This document shows, in pieces, positions 12,868 through 24,400 of a stretch of 64,000 nucleotides of DNA (within the stretch, counting starts at the first letter, position 1; each line of letters opens with the position of its first letter). Both the position numbers and the translations under genes were made by a program. The DNA comes from Macropodus opercularis (lineage: Eukaryota; Chordata; Actinopteri; Anabantiformes; Osphronemidae), in the NCBI GenBank assembly GCA_030770545.1, contig CM061098.1, positions 18,256,001-18,320,000 of the forward strand, in the 5' to 3' direction. Below the pieces are notes generated by a model, which was not told the DNA's origin, made no database searches, and saw nothing but the letters and a program-made list of their open reading frames with translations.

Positions 12868-13670
12868 TTTGCAAGGACCCAGCTTCAATGAGCAAAAGCT
12901 AAACATGTGACCAGAACATGAACTGAACCAAACCGTGCAACACACACACAGTCGAGTTGTCCATGGCATCGTCTTGGGGGAATGATCGCCGTGTAGAGGT
13001 TACTGATGTGCCACAGTCAGACCAGCACACACCTCTTTATTCTAGAGCACAGAAAACAACATGGTCATGCTGTCAGGGTAAACGGGATAAGGTGCAACAC
13101 TGTATAACGGTTATGAATGAATATTAAACATGTTTATTGAAATTATACAAAACACGAGAGGCTCCCGAGAAATGGGCCCCTGTGGATTGGTAGTGGTTGT
13201 AATTGTTGGTTCTGCCTGGTTGCCTACTGCACTTTTATAGACTGCTTCTAAAATGCCCATGTATGCAACCACACACACACACCCTGCTGTGATTTACATT
13301 TCAAAGGCTCTTGTGTTGCAAAACTACCTGACAACATGCTGCACAGCTGGGGACAGTGAGGCAGAAACAGAAAGAGCAAAGACTTTAAACACCAGATCAA
13401 AGAAGAAGACACAAACAAGCCCGAAGGCCATGATGGTGGCAGCGCTTCCTCCCAAGAGACTGACGCTGACAACTGGGACAAATAGATCCGCAGATTAAGG
13501 ATGTGTTTCTCCCTCACTGTAAACCATCAGGACTTTATGAAACATATTTTCATCACATTACAGTTTTGTAACTTTATTGTTCACACTCATGACAGCGTGT
13601 GCTCATTCTTCACATAAACACATGCCTTAAACATGTAGCTACAAGACCAACCAAAATGTCCAGGTTCTAC

Positions 13671-13698
13671 AGTATGAGGACATGTTTGTCCTCATACT
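13671..13698. other. Perfect hairpin (12-bp stem, 4-nt loop)
   Basis: AGTATGAGGACA is followed by TGTT and then by its exact reverse complement TGTCCTCATACT. CAACCAAAA upstream and TTTTGTTAGTTG downstream could add a looser outer stem. The function is unknown; it may be the core of a small decayed palindromic element. Confidence 0.85.
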
Positions 13699-16600
13699 TT
13701 TGTTAGTTGTTGATTAATAAATACTATATCAGCAAACAACAAGATCTGTTTAATTTGGAGAGAAAGCAGATGACAATCGAATGGAAACTTAATTATCATA
13801 AATGTATGATCTGGTTTCTGAACAAAATGAAACCAAAATGAAGCTGAGCACAGACCTAAAGATGAAGAGCCTGTGGCTGATTGTGCTAATGAAATATAGT
13901 TTAGATGCTCTGGTTAATGTCCCAGCGGAAAGCAGTGAACCTCGCTGGATGCAGTCGTAATGAGACCGAGCGAAAGGGTGAATAGGTACCAGGAGAGCGT
14001 CAGCCTTTAGCTAATGAAGGCTAAACGTCTCGTTCCCACAGCTATGAGCGTCTCATGCCGTCTGCAGGGAGGATGAACGGACAGACACACGGACGACACA
14101 AGGATCTGAATACTGAGACTTTGAGGACCAAGCCTGGTCTGATCAGAGGAGACGCGTCCCACATTAGACAGGACAGCATAGTAATAGGCCCCAGTTAGAA
14201 TCATGCACAAATATGATGCATGCATCATCTAATACATCTGTGGGTTTGGTCTAGATGCCAAACTAATTGGATAATGTTAGAGGGAAACATCCCAAATTAA
14301 AATAGCCCTTTTAGAAAGGACTGTTCCACCATTTTGACTCCTGGTGGCAGCCATATACTCTTTTATCTCAAGGGTTATCATCAGTCGTGACTCAGAGTTG
14401 ACAGAGCATGTAGCAGTATTGTCTTAAGGATGTTAAATTAACAAAAAGACATCCAGTGTAGTCACACGAGGGGGAGATAGGGGCATAAAGAGGGAGAGAG
14501 ATGTCACCCTTACCCAGTATAAAAGAGAAGATTAGAGGGAAGAGAATCACTGAGGGAGACGCGTTGCTCCCAGCCAGAGCGAGAGGTAAAACTGAAGTGA
14601 CAGAGGAAAAAGTGTCACCCCAACACCAAATGAAGGGAGGGGGGTCGAAGAAGCTGGCCCGCAGACAGGGGAAGGCAAAAGGGAAGTTGCCCACAGCTAG
14701 AAGGGAAGTGGGGCTTTGAGAAACGAGCAGAGGGTCAAAGTGACTTCATCAATCAAAGCAGACGGCTCAGTGGGAGATGAGCGGAACCACAGAGCTGGGA
14801 CTTGGAGCTCTCTCATCACTAGTGCTAAAGAACAGAGTGGCTTTGCTGATGTGTGGCTCCCCGGGAAGCATCCGTTCAAAGGTTGGCTGTAGGTTCAGCC
14901 GCTTTTACACTGTGGCGCTGCTGTTGCAGGCTGCTGGTGGGGGTCAAAGTTCAAATAGGGTAATGGGAAAATACTTACGGCTGAGGCTGCTGGGAGTTTG
15001 TCTAATGAAGTAAAACCAGGTGAGTGTGATGTTGTGCTGAGGTTAAAGGAAAGGTTTATTGTGAGCTGAGACAAGGTGCCTCCCATTTGAGCCATGTTGA
15101 AACAACCCGACACACTGTTAAAAACATTATTTAGAATTGGTTTGGACTTCAGGCCACAGGGGAACAAATTTTAGTGAAAGAAACTTTTTGTAGTGGTCAA
15201 AATAAACAAGTAAATCAGTGTGTGAGTCCCAGGCTTTGCCAACTGGGATCCGCTCCAACCTGATGAGGGCGACACACTGCATCCAGTACAGACTGAACGC
15301 TAACCACAGGCCCCGAGCTATGCTCATCCTGATAATATTAACAGTACGATGACGACACCTTGTTTCACAGTGCGTGCGCTCGGCCTGACCTGCTGCTGTG
15401 ATCCCTCCCAGTCTGACAGTTGAGTTCCGACCCCAGAGATCTGGCCGCTCGCAGCTAAAACCCATCTTCTCTTCAATCTGCCCAGCCTTCATGTCCCTAT
15501 GTCCCTCTCTGTCTGCATGCGGGGCTTTTCCTGTCTCTCCATCTTGCTGCTCCTTTCTTCTCTCGTTCTTTACCTCAGGGTGACTTATTTTGACTGAGGA
15601 ACATCTCTGTCTCACTTCTTCTTTTTCGTTCATCTCTCTGCAGCAGTGTCCCTTCTACGTCTCACACGGCCCGACACAAATGATACAAATTCTCAATGAT
15701 AATGGTTTGATCATTTCAGCATCTGTCCTTGAAATGGACAGCAACCACACAAATCGATGGTTTTCATACTTTTTCAATCATCTCTTTTGAAAATCGAATG
15801 GATGTTTGGTCCATTAGCTTTTGACCAGTGCACAACATTCTGACTGAGCACATTTTGATGAAACGTACGTGTGTGTGTGTTTATATTGTCCCACAGTTCA
15901 CACTGCACGACTGGACAAACGCAAACAACAGCGAAAAACCTTAAAAGCAAAACTGCAAATGTATCAGGAGCACAATGCTTCAATAATTGATAAATAGAAG
16001 AAGTGAGTCATCACTAGGATTCCTCCCGTCCTGTGAAAGACCGTGTGCATGAAGTTGACCAACCACAGAGCTCTAGATGTTCTCTGTAGGAGCCTGCCTC
16101 TGTCTGTGTGCACCCTGCTCCGCTAAATGACATTCATAGGATTCTCCCAGCATGGAAATAACACATGTGCTGGTCTGATGAGACAACCAGTGAACACCAG
16201 GATCCCTAATCACCTGATACCTCGCCTGTAGTGGGAGACTCCTCAGCAGCAGGAGCAGGGTCACTGGACTGAAAGCAGCGGTCAAGCAGTCCAATCACAG
16301 CATGTAGATTCCATCCATGCCAGCTAATCCCTGAACCTGAATCAGAAAACTGGTGGAGAGTCCCAGACATTGCACGTCAGACAAATCTTATCTAATCTGA
16401 CAGAACATGAGCGAATCGGTCTGGTGGAATAGTGTAATGGGCAAAAGTTAAAAACTTGAGTTTAAACAGAGGTGGTCAAGGTGAAGGAGGCTGCAGAAGA
16501 ATGACGGCCCTTAATTGGAAGTTCTGTGAAAAGGTCTGCAGAGGGGAAAATGAAAGGCTCACGCTCACGCTGCAATCTGGTGTAAGACACTACAGCTCGG

Positions 16601-17019
16601 AAATGTGTGCGAGGAGTCGGGAGACGTCTGCTAAGTAGATGGTGGACAGCTTCATTTGACTCCTGCACAGATAAGGTTGTGGTCAGAAATTAGCTGTAGA
16701 AGGTCATGTCAATCCACATTTTTCATCTAACCTTTATTTAATTCTAGGAAAACACTGATTGATGAGACTCACAATCCCACAAGTGCTGACATCACAAGCA
16801 AAGGCAAAGAAACAAGCTACAGAACACAGAGACGTTTAGATGTTTCCAGTAACTAAATAAACGACGACCAGCACATACACGTTGTTTACTAGGTTTGAAT
16901 ACTGCAAACATGCTATTGATGGACACGACCGTCAAACTCTACTGACCCTACAACCGATTGATTCGACAATTATTCCGCTTTTCAAGCATTTTATCCACTA
17001 AAGATCACAAACATTACTG

Positions 17020-17036
17020 AATAATAATAATAATAA
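17020..17036. repeat. (AAT)n microsatellite
   Basis: A run of ATA/AAT trinucleotides, about 17 bp. Confidence 0.85.
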
Positions 17037-19019
17037 GTGGACTTTAGCAAATGGCAACTGGCCGCTAGAGCCGCAGATTCAGATATACACCCCTACAAAT
17101 GGCAAACAACAAGAAAGGACATTACTGTCACGGCAGGAACAAGAGAACCATCCTCTAATAAGCTACTAATAAGCAGTGTCCCTCCTGTCTGCTCTACGTG
17201 AACTGGTGTTGCCTCTGCCTCCATTGTTCTGCTGCTGTGCGGTTGTATAGTCTCTTTTGTGTCCCTCAAGGTCGGCAAGCAGGCCCAGTGTGTTTCCAGC
17301 AGCACATGCCAACAGGACAACGAGGAGGAAGAGGCTGGAGGCCTGCAGGCAACAAACAAACAGGAGTAAAGCTGCTTAGGTTTCCAGTCAGTGTGTTCGA
17401 AAGACACCAACATTCCAGTTTTCTTAATGGCCACCCTCTAAGCTCAGCGCCAACGTAAATGGGGAAACGGTCTCATCGTGGCCGTTGCTCTCCAGCTACA
17501 ACGCAGCTCTGCCGAAGCAGTTCCCACAGAAACTACACAAGCAAATAATCCCAAATCATCAGCAGCCGTAGGAACAGTCCTGCGCTGCAACAGTAGCTCT
17601 GGCACTGATGTCCTGCTGGATTGCTTTTTAATGAATAGCTGTTGTTAACTGAGACGAATGGTCGGTGTTTCTTCCAAAGGTGCACCACACAGATGAAGCG
17701 ACTGAAAAGCACACGGTCACCACATCCCGACCGCCCTGAGACGCCGCGGCTGTAATTCTCTTCGTCCAGCAACAACCTGATCAAAGAGCTCATTTACTAA
17801 AGAGTCGTCTGCTGAAATTACTTGGTGCTTCTGGGGCGTTTATTGGAGGAGGCTGATGGGACTCGTGTTTTGATCCTTGTCGCGATGAGACCTATTAATG
17901 GACTTAATAATCAGCTCTCATCAAGCGTTAGCGCCAGACGGGTCAGCGCAGGTTCAGCCAAGGGCCGATGTTGTGGGTGAGTCCTGCAAGCCCTCAACTC
18001 CACCTTACTCTGTCACAGCATTAGCTTCTTGTGTATGTATATATTATCGAACAAGCCATTGTGCAGACACATCAAGGGTGGGGTGATGTTTTATTCAGGA
18101 AAAGCCCCGGAGCTCTGTGACTGCATTTTTGGTAAATGGAGACATAAAAGTGCACGGGAGACCAGAATGGGACTGAATCAAGTACTGGCCAGTCTAAGCG
18201 CTTGCTGCTATGGCCCTCGACAAGAATAAACTGCAACATGTGCTTCAGACCGGACGGGACCTTATTCTAACATTTGGCTTAGACTCATTATCATTATTAA
18301 ATCAGGAGTGTCTGGAAGCAGGACAATCCTCCTGCAAGGACACTGCATACAGAACACTTTTAGCTTAATGCTTTGTGATTTTAATTCCACCATACAGGCT
18401 GGAAATGGTCCAGAACAGACGTGGACCTCTCTCACATGCCGTGTAGTGTGTCCAGCACAGTGCACAGAACTGAATATGGATGTGCTTTCAGGCCACGCAG
18501 GCCTAAATGCACGATGAGCCAGTGTGAGCAATGACACCGAGCCAAGCTCTGATTTCACTTATGTGTTCAAAATTAATTACTGCAAAAGCCTTGTGTGAAA
18601 TCGCATTGGAACGAGCATAGCAGCAGTTAAATTAAAAGACAATTAGCCGCAAACAGTTAGCTCCATGAGAAGCCCAGGAATAAATAGAAAGTAAGCTTTT
18701 GATCCAAAAACCACGTTATCCAAGAGAAAAGGTCACAAAACTCAGTGGCCACTGTTTACACCGATGTATCATGCGTAACTCAAATACAGGCTTAGTTCAG
18801 CCTCCTCAGTCAGATGAATGAACAGATGTTAGGCCAGGTCACAGCAGTAGCTTGATTCAAGAGACTGTAAATATGTCTTTTTCTTTGAAGGATTTTAATA
18901 TCGAGTGACGGCTCATTAATGTCGCTCTGACCACTTAGGGTGTCCAGTCATTTTAATGTGGCTAAGCCTCTCATGCACTAAATGGGGCTGCAGCTCTATA
19001 TTAAAAGGTCAAAGGTACA

Positions 19020-19039
19020 GTGTGTGTGTGTGTGTGTGT
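19020..19039. repeat. (TG)n microsatellite
   Basis: About ten GT/TG dinucleotides after AAAGGTACA. Confidence 0.9.
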
Positions 19040-21220
19040 TTGCTTGTCAGTGGCTTTCTACTTAATTATCTTTCATTAAAATGTGGTAATTTAAATAAAC
19101 ACTAACTATTAACTTAAAAATGTGAAACACGGTGAATAAGAAAGATAACATTTTGTTTGTCATACTCGCAGCATCCACCGCAGGCAGCCCTGTGCGACTC
19201 GCCTGCTATTAATAACTGTAGCACTCTATTAATCTGAGCGGCAGCGCGACCGTGTAGGGGAAGCACCGCTGAAGTGGCCTCTCTCCGGCGTCCTCGCAGT
19301 CAGGCTGACTGGAGACTCTCTGACTGTGACCCTGTGAATGAATTGTTCTGTGCCATCTGCACACAGATGTGAGGAATCGATTGGCAATAGGTTTGGTGGA
19401 TTACGCTGTAACCCTTAAAACGTTCTACAGTTTACTGTGCCCTGACTGGCCACCTAGCACATGCTGCTGGGAAAAGCTCTAGCTGCATGGGTTCTTCTTT
19501 GTCGTCATCAGAGAGCTTCACGTGATGTTCATTCTGAAGAATCAGTCTTCAGTTGTAGTGGAGTCTGGACCTGCCTGTATAGAAAAAATGGATGTTGCAC
19601 CCTAACATATGCTGTGAATCCCTCTTAGCATTTCCAGAAATATTAGCATAGCATTTATAAAATACTCAGACTTTGTACTAGTCACATTCTGACTCATCTC
19701 ACCTCCTCGTAGAAGAAGCAAGAGTTTTATCAAGATGCTCCAAGCGTCACGTGATCAGAGGTCAGGGAAATGTGTCTTCCTCCATGATTTAAGTCAGGAT
19801 AAATAAAACATGTAGGTAGTTATTGAAATGATGCCCAAATGTATTTCAATGTGGATTAGTTTGATTTTACAGCTAAATAAAATATACTGCCTAGATTTTT
19901 GTGTAGTAGAAGAAGAAAAACAGGACACTTCAAACAGGTGTCAGCATATTTACTGTAAGGAGCTAAGATTGAACTTGTCCAGTGTTGTTATCATATTTAT
20001 TTGCTGAGTAGCAGCTGCTCATTTCTGCAGTGAAGGGGAAGCTTCATCGCTCTGATGTTTGCAAGCACAATTTAAATAAATTTAGCATAAATTCACCTTC
20101 CAATGTTGTTTTAGAGTTTGAACTTCAACACCGTGATGTGTACAGGCTGCACTGCAGCACCAGGCTCCTCGCCGCTGGCTTTTCTCCGACATCGCTAAAC
20201 AATTTCCTGATGGATTTAATCTCGTAGTGAAGCGCTTTTTAATAAATAAAATAAAAAACGTCGTCCACTCATGGAGCGTCTCTCGTTTCTCCGAGGCTCT
20301 GAGCTGTGGTCTTTATGAAGTCAGGACCCGATGATTTGAATTGATTCTCTATGACACTTTTGACATTTCCAGGCTACTGATCCTCTCTGAGCTGAGCTGA
20401 TCTGTTGTCAATGAGAGCTGGGCAGGAGTCTGGTGCTGCTTGGCCTGGAAATACCAGCTTCTCTCTGAAGTCAGACCTCTGCAGCATTGATCTGTTTTCT
20501 CAGCAGGGATGACACTCAAGCAGTCTGTGCCATAATCTCCAATTCATTATTTAATTCCACCTTATTTAGAGGAATATCTTGACATTTTGATTTGTTGGTT
20601 GTTATCTTCTGATGTTGTTTTCCCAGGCTGGTGGAAAGGTGAAGTGATTAAACTAAAAACACCATTGATTGAAGGTACGTCTACGGGAAAAAGCAATACG
20701 CTGATGCAAACAACACCCTACCGACAGACGGAACCGTAGGTGTAGTGTCAAAGCACCAAGGAACTAACATGTGACATTCCGGGTTCTGTCGAAGCTCATC
20801 GTTCTTTCTAATGATGTGTTTTATCACTGCCCTCGTGATTTGGAGATACTAGTGTAATTTCCAGTGCCTCTACTGCCTAATTACATTATATAATTATAGT
20901 CAACTTTTGAATGTCCAACTAGGGAAATTAAAGCAGTTCTATAGTACTTGAAGTTTCCCTGGCTGTTTAATGAGCTATATCAAACTTAACTTTGCGTTAA
21001 GCACTGCAGCATGTCTGTTACCTTTTCACGGTCTGTGTTGTAGTGGCAGGTGAAACCATTCACCAGATCTAAAATAGAATGAATCCAGGGAGTAGTAGCT
21101 GTGAGAGAGTGGAGGACAGAAAACAAGGTTGAGGGAGCGGTGTGGCTCTTGAATTTCCCAAAAAGGGATCTAGTTTGTTTGTTAGTTAGTGTGTTGTAGT
21201 ATGGGTCACACGAAGTTTGT

Positions 21221-21465
21221 TTAACCCTGGTGCAGCCTTCTATGAGTCTAAATGAAAACAGGAGGCTCAAAGCTCAAAAACCACAAAAGGGTTGGATCAA
21301 ACACACAGACGATAAACCACAACACGCTTCATCTAGATGAACGGTTGGATGAACTTGTTCATCATGGACCCACACGTGTTCATTGCTGGGATGTAACACA
21401 CACCAAGGCTGTTTGATCCAACCCTGGTGTGTTTTTGCCCCTAGTTTAAGCTGCACGAGGGTTAA
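21221..21465. mobile_element. TTAA-flanked palindromic MITE (piggyBac-like), copy B
   Basis: A 245-bp unit from TTAACCCTGGTGCAGCC to GCTGCACGAGGGTTAA, with TTAA at both borders. It is a long imperfect palindrome. AAAGGGTTGGATCAAACAC in the left arm answers GTTTGATCCAACCCTGGTGT in the right arm. Its reverse complement lines up with copy A through the GAACACGTGTGGGTC block. This is the most complete copy in the window and has no ORF of its own. The piggyBac assignment is inferred from the TTAA site and the CCCT-type termini. Confidence 0.8.
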
Positions 21466-24400
21466 CCTGGAAAAGTTCACCTGTCCAGACAACTGATCTA
21501 TTGGTAGTGATGTGATCAAAGAACAGACTTTCACTGGAGACCTGTTGATTGTAATGTTTAATATTTCATTCTTGCCTGAACCTTGCTCGACACCTTTATG
21601 TCCTTCTCAAAGAACCAGGGCCTTAACAGAGGTAGGAGTTGTTGAGCATGATTTGTTCACTGCCGACAGAGAGAATAAACAGAGGGAACAATAAACAGTT
21701 CCACCTCCACATAACTGCATATTTCAGTGCTTTTTCAACTGTATGTATCCGCTGGATGGATGGACCAATAAACGATATTATTCTGTTGTCTACACTATGT
21801 CTATGACCTTCCTGCTTCCCTAACAGGTATGTTTTTAGGTTGACAGATGACTTCGATGTCTGGATCCTTTTCTCACTGTGCATTTTCAATTACTGAGGAG
21901 AGCGGTATTGTTATTTGAAAGTCACAAAGCCCCTCAAGCACTGGGATTTTTAATCTACTCCTTCTTTTGCTCTGTCCAGACGCACCTGACGTCCCCTCCT
22001 CCACTGAAGAGGATGGCGGGAGACGAAGCCCAGCGCAGCAGTGAAACATGAGAGCACTGAGAGAAATTGAGTAATATACCCCCTCTCTGTTCTCAACAGC
22101 TGCCGCTTGAGAGGCCTTGATCACGGCATGGCAGCTCCTCCTGTGAAGCGCTGCCCAGCTGGCTGCTGAGTTGCTGCAGCTGAATGAATGTCGAGCACAG
22201 TGTGGCTCACACACGAGGATGCTCAGTAAAATGTTCCCTCAATCAGCAAAGTTTAAATGAGCGTTTCCTCCACGGAATCGGTGCCAGTAGCCTGCGTTCT
22301 GGATCAGCCAGCGTTCTTCTCTGTGCTCAGTGTATTTGAGTTGAGGTAATTTAATGTCTGCTTCTGTGTTTTGCTCTTGAAGGCATATTGTATTTCAGAT
22401 AAATGCCATCCTAACGGCAGGCAGGGAACCCCCAGTGCGCGTCCTGTGGAGATGCCACACCACCTGCTGGATAAGGATGTAATTAAGGACACCGGTGTGA
22501 TGTAGCTGCTACTCACCTGCCAGGAAGTGGAGTCCTGGGTAATGAATTGTCGTGAGGGAGGGTTGGTAGCAGCTTGCGGAGGACAGACATTCAGCGTGTT
22601 GTCTCCCAGTGCTACAACAGAATGTGTAGTGTGAAGTAATAGATCAGTATAATAGCATCTTTTTGTATTTGCTGTGGGCAAGAATGAATAATTTAATTAA
22701 AGCTATTTGTTTGTGGACAATGCTGTTGTTAAGTAGTAACAGTTTTACAGTTAAATGGCCGTTCTGTGCTGCAGCTCTGCATTTAAACCTAGAGTTTAAA
22801 ACCCCGCAGTCAGTCTTCATCCTAAATAACAGCAGTCAGCAGCAGGTTACTGACAGACGCCTGCGTTGTGTGTTGGGTTCATTTTGGACAGTGTTGATTC
22901 AGGGTCTTTCTGCCCAACTCCACTCATAACTGAATGATTTACATTTAAATAAGTTAAATCCCACTGTCTGCCTTTCTTCTGCTCTGTCCTCCCCTCCATT
23001 CGTCATGATCACATAATTCTAGTCCCAGTCAACATCAACCCGCGTGTGCGTGTTTCACATAAGGCTGTGAAAAGGCTCTGAACATGAAGTAAGAGGTAGG
23101 AAACAACGCACTGACACACAGATGCACACTTTGATTGTTTGCACACAGAGTAGCACAGATACAAACAAAGCAAACCACAAACACACACGGTAGCCTGGGT
23201 GTCACACAGTCAGAGATGACACAGTCACTAGAGTTAACACAGATGCAGACACACGTAAATGTGGACATTCACGCTAGCTGTGAACCCAATTACACATTCA
23301 CACGCAAATGCAGACACACGCTTTGTTTTGTTACCTGAGCAAAGCATCTGTTTAGCCACCAGGGTGAGGACATTCATAAATAAATGAATGCCAGCGTTTG
23401 TGTTTTCATTTCCAGTCTGCATCTAGTGAGAGCAGGCATATGTTCATTCAGTGAGTGTGAAGGGACGTGACACCTCACGTAAAGCTGGCGGAGCGCATCG
23501 CTGAGCTTCTTTCACGTTGGCATTTCCAGCGGGAATAGACTGCAGAATAAAATGATGCTGTTTTATTTCTTTCTGCATGAGGTAGCGTGCCGCTAACGTG
23601 GACCCTGTCCTGACAAGCGGGAGCAGCTTTAGTCAGGTACAATGCTCCAGAGATGTTTTCCACCTGGGACCCAGTCAAAGAGGTTACGAAGTGAATTCTG
23701 TCTTTACTTTAGGAAAAGGAAAAGCAAAACAATGGGTTTGTAACCTTCAGTTCAGCACAGTTTACGTTTGTATTAGTATTCTTAATCAGAAAACTAACTA
23801 CTAACTAGAGTTTTAGGCAAAGGTGGTGAAGTAAAACCTATGTTTGCCATTGAAATGTCCAGGTGGTTAAAACGTGGACGAAGTCAAGCAGAAAGATCTC
23901 ACGCTGCAGTGCAGAGGATGGTGCCTTTTCAGATTTGACTGGAGAAAGGAGACAGTTGAGGATCACGTGCTGGAGTCTGATTTCTCACATAGACTGATAT
24001 CGTAGAAGCTGACAGCTAAGAATCTTGTCATTGCACCAGTAAAGCATCAAGCACAAAGCTCTGAATCTGGTCTGCACTTACTGCTGGACACACTAGACCA
24101 AGAACCGAGGCCATAAAATGTTTAATGGTTAACTCTAGTTGTGAAGTCGCATGTCTGATCCTAGGAAGTGGTCTTTGTTTCTAAATCTACCCTCCATCAC
24201 GCCACTATATGCTATAGCACGGTAAGCTGTATAAAGTATATATATGAGGCAGAACCACAAAGCTCTCATAAAAAGCAGGAAACTCAAAATATGGAATTTG
24301 CATCAGTGAATGCAGTATGTTTAGTTTGCATAGAGGTGGCTTAAGGTATTTCCTCCTGTTAAATGACTGTTGCACATTAGGGGGTTTCTTCATTTAATGG

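Larger units (their letters stand above)
12868..21220. other. Unannotated, mostly unique sequence
   Basis: No gene recognised. The stretch contains a perfect 12-bp-stem hairpin (13671-13698), an (AAT)n at 17020-17036 and a (TG)n at 19020-19039. The longest frame is 168 codons on the minus strand (15127-15633). It is rich in charged residues, has no recognisable domain, and lies opposite a pyrimidine-rich plus strand. I do not call it a gene. Confidence 0.55.
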
